Part shown: positions 57,061 to 64,000 of the stretch, piece by piece
How the letters are laid out: every line of letters starts with the position of its first letter
Position numbering within the stretch: position 1 is the first letter of the stretch
DNA from: Cryptomeria japonica
Taxonomy: Eukaryota; Streptophyta; Pinopsida; Cupressales; Cupressaceae
Assembly: GCF_030272615.1 (NCBI RefSeq)
Contig: NC_081406.1
Span: 484,935,900 to 484,999,899 of the forward strand
Direction: 5' to 3'
Length of the DNA: 64,000 nt
Translations under genes and position numbers: made by a program
Notes under the pieces: model-generated
The model's database searches: none
The model's input: only the letters and a program-made list of their open reading frames with translations
What the model was told of the DNA's origin: nothing

Positions 57061-58329
57061 TGTTATTTTTAGATTATCGTTTTTTTAGTTTTAACAAAAA
57101 AATAATAATAATATAAACATATTAAAATTTAAATAATATGTTTTGATATTATTAAACTTTAAGTGATATATATTACTTTTATATATTAATTATTAACTAT
57201 GGATTAATGTATATTATAAATATATATTAGTTTAGATAATTTATATATTAATATATAATATTAATTATATATTAATTATTGGTCCCTTTATAGCGTATAT
57301 TCCCAATGAATAAATAATTGATGTTCAGTTGTTAATTTTTATTAAGTTAGGTATATATTGGGATATATATATGTGCTATTTAATATTTTCGGATGACAAA
57401 ATTGTTTTAAATATATGCAAGGGGACTAGAGTAATTTTCCAAACCAGTATGTCAATGATATTTATCTAAGGATTAAATAACATATTTAGATGATTAATGC
57501 TTTACATTCATGGGAACTTGGTTGAAAAAAAAACTCGTAAGAATGTATTTATGTTATGTCTTGATGCATATGAACCTGGATGAGGTAGAAAACCAAAAAC
57601 AACTTAGATCATTTAGAAAACTTGATCAACATTTAAATGTTTAAATCAATTTGGGAAAAGACTGTATTTTTCCAGTTATTTATGTTGCAAGTTTTAAATT
57701 TTGTATTCGCTTTTGTTTAAAGTAATGGCAAGACCTTGATATGTTTGTTTGGGCCCTGTCGTTGTTTGGTTGGGGCGCCTGTTTATGTCTTAGGTCTCTA
57801 GATAGAGTACTGTCAGGCAATGGATCTTTGTACTTTCTTTTAATATGTTTAGTTGGATTTGTTTCTAAGTAGGGATCATTTATGTATTTATTGACCGAAG
57901 TGGTCATTGTATATTGGTCATGTTCGCCAAAAACGCGGGAATGTAAATGACGTGAACCCTATGTATCTATAACTTAATTAATTACCAGGGGGGTCTTGCT
58001 ATTGAGCAGACTCGGAGATGTAGCCCTCTAGGGGTGAACTCCGAGATCATTTTTGTGTTATGTGATGCTTTTGTCTCTCTGTTTCATGGATAGTGCTAGC
58101 ATGTATGGATGATAATTTGATAGAATGTATAAGTGGATTGGATGAGATCTATTGTAATGCATGTATGTAGTCATCTTTTAAATGCAATAAATGGATCATG
58201 AAGGAATGTATTCTGTTAATGTTAATGAAAACAAGTATGCATGAAAGGACCACATAGTTATGATGATATTAGAGCATTTTGGAATAAGATGCATGGTATG
58301 AGTTTAATGCAAAATTGAATGTAATGAAT

Positions 58330-58870
58330 GGATAACGAATATAATGGATGAACTCATATGGTTATTTACGTTTTAACCGTAATAAATGAACTTCATCTTA
58401 ATAACTATATTTCAATTGTAATGGATGAACTCATTTGGCTATTTACATTTTAACCTTAATAAATGAACTTCATCTTCTTAGCAATATTTTAACTACAATG
58501 GATGAACTCATATGGTTATTTATGTTCTAACCTTAATAAATGAACTTTATCTTAATAGCTATATATCAAACTGTAATGGATGAACTCATTTGGCTATTTA
58601 ATTTTTAACCTTAATAAATGAACTTCATCTTCTTAGCAGTTACTTTAACTATAATGGGTGACCTCTTTGGTTATTTACTTTTCAATCTAAATGAATGAAC
58701 TTCACCTTATTAACTATATTTTAACTATAATGGATTAATCCATTTGGTTATGTACATTTTAACCTTTATAAATGAACTTCGCTATATTAGCTATATTGTA
58801 TCTAAAATGGATGGACTCGTCAAGTTAACCATATTTTAACCTTAATAGATGAATTCTCATGTTATCTACA
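58330..58870 (+). repeat. 77-78 bp tandem array inside the LARD LTR
   Basis: The phrase GATGAACTCAT(A/T)TGG recurs at 58346, 58423, 58501 and 58579, with diverged copies near 58656, 58733 and 58810. Each is followed by TATTTAC.TTTTAACCTTAATAAATGAACTTCATCTT. That makes about seven units, the outer ones more decayed. Confidence 0.88.
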
Positions 58871-59238
58871 TTTTAACTTATATGGGTAAATTTCCTCATG
58901 TTATCCTCATCTCCGACCCTCATAGAAGAACCCATCCTATCATTTATTATTTTAATTTACTGAATAAATCATATCCATGTTTTAAGTAATAACATGTAAT
59001 TAAGATAACTAGCTTAATTGGAATAAATGTCGTGACTTGAGCTAAGTGTTAAGTTACGTAATCACGTTGGGAAACTCCTTAGGTTGTTTAATGTTCCGCT
59101 GTGTTATCAAAGCTTTAGATAACTCAATGTATCATCATGTTGTGTCTTAAAAAATAAAAATAAAAAATATATATATTTGCACTCCATTGGTGCATTTTTG
59201 CTCTATCCCTTCGGGGTTTCCTGGCGGGGCATTACACT

Positions 59239-59250
59239 TGGTATCAGAGC
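59239..59250 (+). promoter_or_regulatory. Primer binding site of the LARD-like element
   Basis: TGGTATCAGAGC, 2 bp after the LTR; initiator tRNA-Met type. Confidence 0.92.
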
Positions 59251-62200
59251 CCATGTTGCAACACTAGGATCTCTGGTTTCACTTGTGCCCTTAGTTGGTG
59301 TGAGGTGTATCTACCTTATGTTGTATGCTTGTCCTCCTTGATGTGTGAGTGTGATTGATTAGACCCTACTTGTGTGTAACATGTGTGTTCACACCCTATT
59401 TTCACCTTCTTGATGTGAGTGCTTTAGAGTGATTGTATGTGCTTTGTTTACTTATTAATGTATTGGTCTACGATTACTCATATTCTGAAAGATAATTGTA
59501 TGTACCTTCCTTATTGATCTGTTGTACTCTTTTGACTAGTCTATTTGGATTGGTTAGTGTTGTCTTGCATCTAAAATTATGAAATGTGTTTGTTATGGTT
59601 ATGATCTATCTTAGTGTTATCCACTTGAGGGACTAGTATGGCAAATATTAAATGCTTATTATGTAGTAAATTGAATAGTATGACCCTTCCTCCTCTCTCT
59701 CTCTAGAGATTAAAATGTTTTGATATGGGTAATTATCTCTTATTTGAGTTTTCTTATTGCAAGAGAAAGGTTGCAATTGCTTGAGCCCTTATGTGAGCCT
59801 TATAACGCTTACCTGTTTTTAGATTATAAAAGGGCTTTGGTTTGAAGGTTAATATTGGTTATTGAGAAAAATTGTATGTTTACATTAAATAATTCTTGAT
59901 AGGAGTAACATAATTAAATTCTATCTTAAGTAATGTGCATTAATTGGTGAATTGTTGCTATGTGGAATTATCTTGTTTGTAAGAGGAGTATCAAAATGGA
60001 ACATGTTATAGTAGCTTCACGAGTGTGTTAATGTGTTCCACGAAAGATTGTTTTATGTGCTTCTTCAAACCAGTTTGATTTAGGACCTATTTTAGTAATG
60101 CTCCATTTAACTTGCCTTTGGATATAGATAATTGCCTTATTGTGTTTAGAAGGTGTGAATGAAATACTTGTTTGATGTGTATGCATTAATGTGTGTTATT
60201 TAGTTGATAGCTCCTCATTTACCTTCTTGTCATATTTTGATTTTCAATGATAGGTTGCAGATTTTGATATGTTTTTGTATTAAATTAGGGATAGTGAGTG
60301 TTCTCAAGAGGTCTTATATTACCGAAAGATTATCTGTCTTGATTTCTTGTTCGGAAAACTAGAACATTCTATTGCAACCATAATAATTGGAAATGTCATG
60401 TTAGGTTGTTTTGGCATCTTCCTAAAAAGATAGCAAAATGAAAACTGTGCAACTAAAATGATAGACATATCTGAGCATATAGTGTGATCTTGTTGATCTT
60501 GTGTATTCATAGGAAATAGATGATTTTCCAGCTCTCTCTTCCTCCTCTTGCCTAAATTATAAGGTTTTTTTTTTTTTTTTGAAATTCTATTAAGAATGTA
60601 CTGATTTAAGAAGAATTTTTATAACGCATATGAAATTGTATGTTGCATTTGGCTTCTAATTGAAAGAGGAAAGTTTTTCGCTTTGGAAAAGAAAATTGCA
60701 TAGTTAGTAATGTTAATTCAAATTCTTAGTGGTATTTGAGAAAGATATCGGAATGACGTTATTTCCTTATGTAATTTTGAATTGTTAAGAATTTCTGTAC
60801 TTGCATCTAGGATAAACTTGATTCAGTTATTCATGTGGAAAGCATAGTTAAAACCCTTCATGAGTAGATGATAGTGTAATGAAAGGTACCCCCCCCATAA
60901 ATGTGAGTAAACTAGTGATGGTGCTATACCTTGCGTGTTGTAAGAAACTCATACTTGCTGTGTGTGCCCATGGGATGGTGAAGTAATCAACCATGGAAGA
61001 TAAGTTTGCTTATGAGTATGGGGAAACCATACTGTTTATGTGATGTTGCTTATTTGTTTCCTTACTGAGTGCCAACCCACGGGTTGTTGATAAGTCAGTA
61101 TGTGAAGGGGTAGTATTAGAAGTCACCATTCCTTGAATAGTATGGAATGGCATACGAGTAATATCGACGCAAAGTGATTTTAGCTTCTCTATTTCGAGAA
61201 AAAATATAGTTACGTAATGAAACTGTATCTTAGGTGTACTCAATACATTCCCTTGTGATGAACCAATTTACAAGGTTCATGTGTGCCAGCATATTCCTAT
61301 CCTTTATTTGAGCATATTGATGTCAGTTCTTAAGTAGAATGATGGTTTTATTGGAGGATCTTTTGCCTTGTCTTCATGAAAGGTATGTTATTTTTTTTAC
61401 ATAAGCTGTCAATTGACTAGTGTTGGTAGACTTGTGGGTATACCTTAGCCATGTATACCTCTAGCTTATGACGGGTATCCTGAGAGGAACGTCACCATGT
61501 GGGGTGTGACCTGCGCATGCCCTTTTCCGCAAGGTACACTACCATGTGGGATACGTCTATTGCATGCCTTTTCCGATTGGAGTATTGCCATATCGTGTTG
61601 AGACACGATGCGAGACATAGTAGACATTTCCATGCGGCCTACCGACAAGTGTAGGGTAGAGCCATGTCGCGTGATGACGTGATGCGGGGTGATGTTGAGG
61701 AGCACACTGCCATGCCATGCGAATGTGTGACTAGGCCACACCACATGATGAAATACTGCGATAGCTAGATGATTGTTCCTTCCTTCCTCATTGGTGGCTA
61801 GATGCTAGTCACATAGTGATGTTATGTGCACTTATGATATTTTTATTTATTATTTCCTTGCGGGCCAACAATTCATTTTATTTTGACCTTGAAGGTTTAT
61901 CCACGATCTTGCAATCTTTTTCTTACTTGATTTGATGTTGCAAATTCTAGAATTATTTTCTTACCTTACTATTGGAATTGACGATTATTATCTTTGTTCT
62001 TTTGTACTTTGGTTGCTAAACTGGTTTATCCTTATTGTTTTTGCATGCTGGTCTTGTGTTGCAATGTGAATTCCTCTCCAAGAAGGTAGGAGACGGTCTT
62101 GGATGAGTGTATACGAGGAAGTAGACGTAGGGAACCTTGAGGATGGGGGTATGTGAGGCTGTGAGACAGCTAGGATCCACTACCTACTATGAGTGGTGAC

Positions 62201-63000
62201 TATCTCTTGGAGGCTAAACACCTTATACAACAAGGGATGTTCACGAGGGTCTTGTATGGAAGGTAGCACCGCTATGGTGTACCCTAGCACCATCAAGCCC
62301 TTGAGAGAGATGTTGGATATTTATGATCATGTTATTTGTTTTAAGATCAGGCATAGAGCTGTTGATCATGCATGTTATCCTTGACCGAGCATTAGACATG
62401 CTCACATGTGGCCTTTTGTGTTGTGCAATCTAGTTATGTGGATGGTTAATATGTGTAATCATGGATTGAATGGTGTTAACTTGTCACTATGTTATGGGAC
62501 ATAGTCATTGGGAAAAGTTCTTATATGCCTGGAAAGTGTAAACAATTGAGTTATTTGCATTGCTCCTATTTATTGAAATGTTAACTTGGTTGTAGAAAGT
62601 GATATTTGAAGCTAGTTCTATGTGGTAAAGCTTTGTAAAAAGATGTAATGGTAAAAGAAATTGATTATGATGGCATGTTTTCTTGTCCTTCTTGGTAGAA
62701 TGAGTATAGGAATTGTTGTTTACCTCTTTTAATGCTTTTATTGGTGTAGTGAAAGGAAGAAAATTCTTGTTTTTCTGCTATGATTGTGGATAATTCCTAG
62801 AATATTTTAAAGAAGTGTGTGGCTTTAGAGGTATCTTGCCTATGGATAAGGACATTCTTAGATGTTTTAGCAATAATGTTTTATTTATCTACAGAAAGAT
62901 TCATATGTGCAAATTTATAATTGTTAGATGAGTTTCAGGGCTAATATGTGTTGCATGTTTTCCGTCTAGCCTTATGACTTCTGGGAGTAAGTCGGAGCCT
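59251..63000 (+). other. Non-coding internal domain of the LARD-like element
   Basis: About 3.75 kb without an open frame above roughly 90 codons on either strand and without knuckle, protease, integrase or RT motifs. A cluster of short C/G-bearing repeats around CACGATGCGAGACAT, CATGTGGG.TG and GCATGCC lies at 61490-61740. It could form RNA structure or serve as a packaging region; this is inference. Confidence 0.65.
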
Positions 63001-63012
63001 AGGGGGGGAGAA
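63001..63012 (+). promoter_or_regulatory. Polypurine tract of the LARD-like element
   Basis: AGGGGGGGAGAA immediately before the 3' LTR. Confidence 0.9.
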
Positions 63013-64000
63013 TGTAGTGCCCCTACCCTAGTCGGCTTTGTAAAACCCAGTTTGACCTTGGTTGACTTTTTCTATGTGGCATTCTTGGATGGTTGATTAA
63101 CCATTATGTAATGTTGTAGATTAGATAATATGAATATTGTGCGTACCTGTTATTGTGCTTTCGCATCGATTCTTGTGTAAGTTTAATTGTTTCCCTAATT
63201 CTTGTTATAAATCTCGAGCTAACACCTTTATTGAATATATATGTATGCTTGCGTGACTCATGGTTGCAAGAGATTGCAGGTATAGTACCACCTAGGTGCG
63301 AGGTTCATCTCCATCAGGATTCGTAGGGTTGAGTATACCTCTTTCATCCTTAGAATTTGGATTAGGTGGTCGTAAAACCCTCATCTTGCCTTAGCCATGA
63401 TCAAGTGGGCATCGTGTGTGGTTCGTCGGTTGGCCTTTTCGTTTGGGTCTGCTTGTCATGTATTTGGTTGGTTTTCTTGGTTTGCATGCCTTGCATGTGG
63501 TAAAAAAATTGAGTATTTTATCCTAAGTATTTAGTTCGATTTAATATGTCCATTTACACATTAGTAATTGAGAGATTTAAAATAAATAGGTTTCCTTTAT
63601 GTGATTAATCATTAATTAAAAAGATCGCTCTATTTATGTTTGTAAAAAGTTTAAGCATTTAATTTGAATTAATGTGTTCATTTATGCATTAGTAATTGAG
63701 GAATTAAAATATATAGGTTTCTTTTATGTGATTAATCATTAATTAAAAAGATCGCTTTATTTATGTTTGTAGCGAGTTTAATTTAATGGTTAATTTTAAA
63801 TAACAAATTTAATTAGTTTATGCATTTTAAAAAGGAAAGATTTAAAGTTATTTGAAATAGAAATAATTTAATCTCTTTTGCATTTTGGAAAAAGAAAGGT
63901 TAATTTTTATTATGTAAGAAAATCATTTTTTAGTAGAAAAGCAAGTTTAATTTATATGTATATTTGATATAGTGTGAAAGATTGATTTTGGAAATTTAAT
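63013..64000 (+). repeat. 3' LTR of the LARD-like element, first 988 bp
   Basis: Begins TGTAGTGCCCCTACCCTAGTCGG and follows the 5' LTR (54912 onward) closely to the window edge, apart from a shorter microsatellite and scattered substitutions. Confidence 0.93.

Larger units (their letters stand above)
54912..59236 (+). repeat. 5' LTR of the LARD-like element (4,325 bp)
   Basis: Begins TGTAGTGCCCCTACCCTAG and ends GGTTTCCTGGCGGGGCATTACA. Includes an (AT)n(GTAT)n microsatellite at about 55133-55170, a poly-G run at 56709-56726, a GC-rich island at 56735-57060 and a 77-bp tandem array at 58330-58870. Small open frames in the GC-rich part are not accepted as genes. Confidence 0.9.
54912..64000 (+). 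mobile_element. LARD-like element: giant LTRs, non-coding internal domain (runs off window)
   Basis: 5' LTR 54912-59236 (4,325 bp), primer site, internal domain 59237-63012 (3,776 bp), polypurine tract, and the start of the 3' LTR from 63013. LTRs of more than 4 kb with a ~3.5-kb non-coding internal domain are what was described for large retrotransposon derivatives (LARDs) in grasses; here only the layout matches. No gag or pol motif is seen in any frame of the internal domain. Any copying would need proteins from elsewhere. Confidence 0.88.

Noticed and set aside
56638-57061. Open frames over the second GC-rich island
   Set aside because: Same reason; they run through a poly-G tract and are not conserved with the first island.
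4134-59250. Repeated tRNA-Met-like segments (TGGTATCAGAGC)
   Set aside because: They are primer binding sites of 12 bp next to LTRs, not tRNA genes; no cloverleaf is present.
61466-61744. 92-codon reverse frame in the LARD internal domain
   Set aside because: It reads through short repeats (CATGTGGG, GCATGCC, CACGATG) and shows no gag, envelope or other domain.

Overview
The window looks like intergenic DNA of a large, repeat-rich plant nuclear genome. The evidence is plant-type Copia and L1 proteins, initiator-tRNA-Met primer sites, deep nested insertions and no recognisable host gene. A gymnosperm such as a conifer is my best guess, but no host gene fixes the lineage. I found no tRNA, rRNA, bacterial or CRISPR features. 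Almost everything I can identify is a retroelement or a fragment of one, and all coding sequences carry stops or frameshifts.

Left part (1-8043). A reverse-strand retroelement (D) gives a coiled-coil/CCHC ORF1 (about 400-1525) and a long reverse LTR-like stretch (about 1540-4123). Next come a second reverse LTR with its primer site (E, 4134 to about 5050), a forward LTR-end scrap at about 5230-5313, and 2.7 kb of AT-rich DNA without genes.

Middle-left (8044-29906). A reverse-strand L1-type LINE (8053-19849, probable 9-bp target duplication) is split inside its reverse transcriptase by a complete forward LTR element, A (9685-16374; LTRs 751/758 bp; duplication TCCAT). A second complete forward LTR element, B (21796-29901; LTRs 1196/1196 bp; duplication ACAGA), follows. 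A and B contain no protease, integrase, reverse transcriptase or RNase H. Each carries ORF1 (coiled coil plus four or five CCHC knuckles) and a long ORF2 of about 1,150 codons. The ORF2s of A and B are recognisably homologous although their LTRs differ. A third, more distant relative (C) lies at 45002-48590. This ORF1+ORF2 non-autonomous group is my best candidate for an under-described system.

Middle-right (29907-48791). This holds degenerate ~125-250 bp repeats in two places (about 31.0-31.7 kb and 36.7-44.7 kb) and LTR fragments at 34405-34980 (+) and 35009-36381 (-). A complete reverse-strand Copia element F (37310-44019; LTRs 1061/1061 bp) is inserted in the second repeat block. F keeps one uninterrupted gag-pol reading register broken only by stop codons. 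It has several polypurine tracts before its 3' LTR, a hallmark of the Sirevirus lineage.

Right part (48792-64000). The 5' LTR and gag start of another element (G) were hit twice by one LARD-like family with giant LTRs. One hit is a solo LTR of 4805 bp (49928-54732, duplication ATTTT). The other is an element beginning at 54912, with a 4325-bp 5' LTR, a 3776-bp apparently non-coding internal domain with primer site and polypurine tract, and the first 988 bp of its 3' LTR at the window edge.

The likely order of events is: LINE, then A inside it; C region, then F inside it; and G, then the two LARD insertions. A, B and the LARD lack enzymes and would depend on proteins from other elements.
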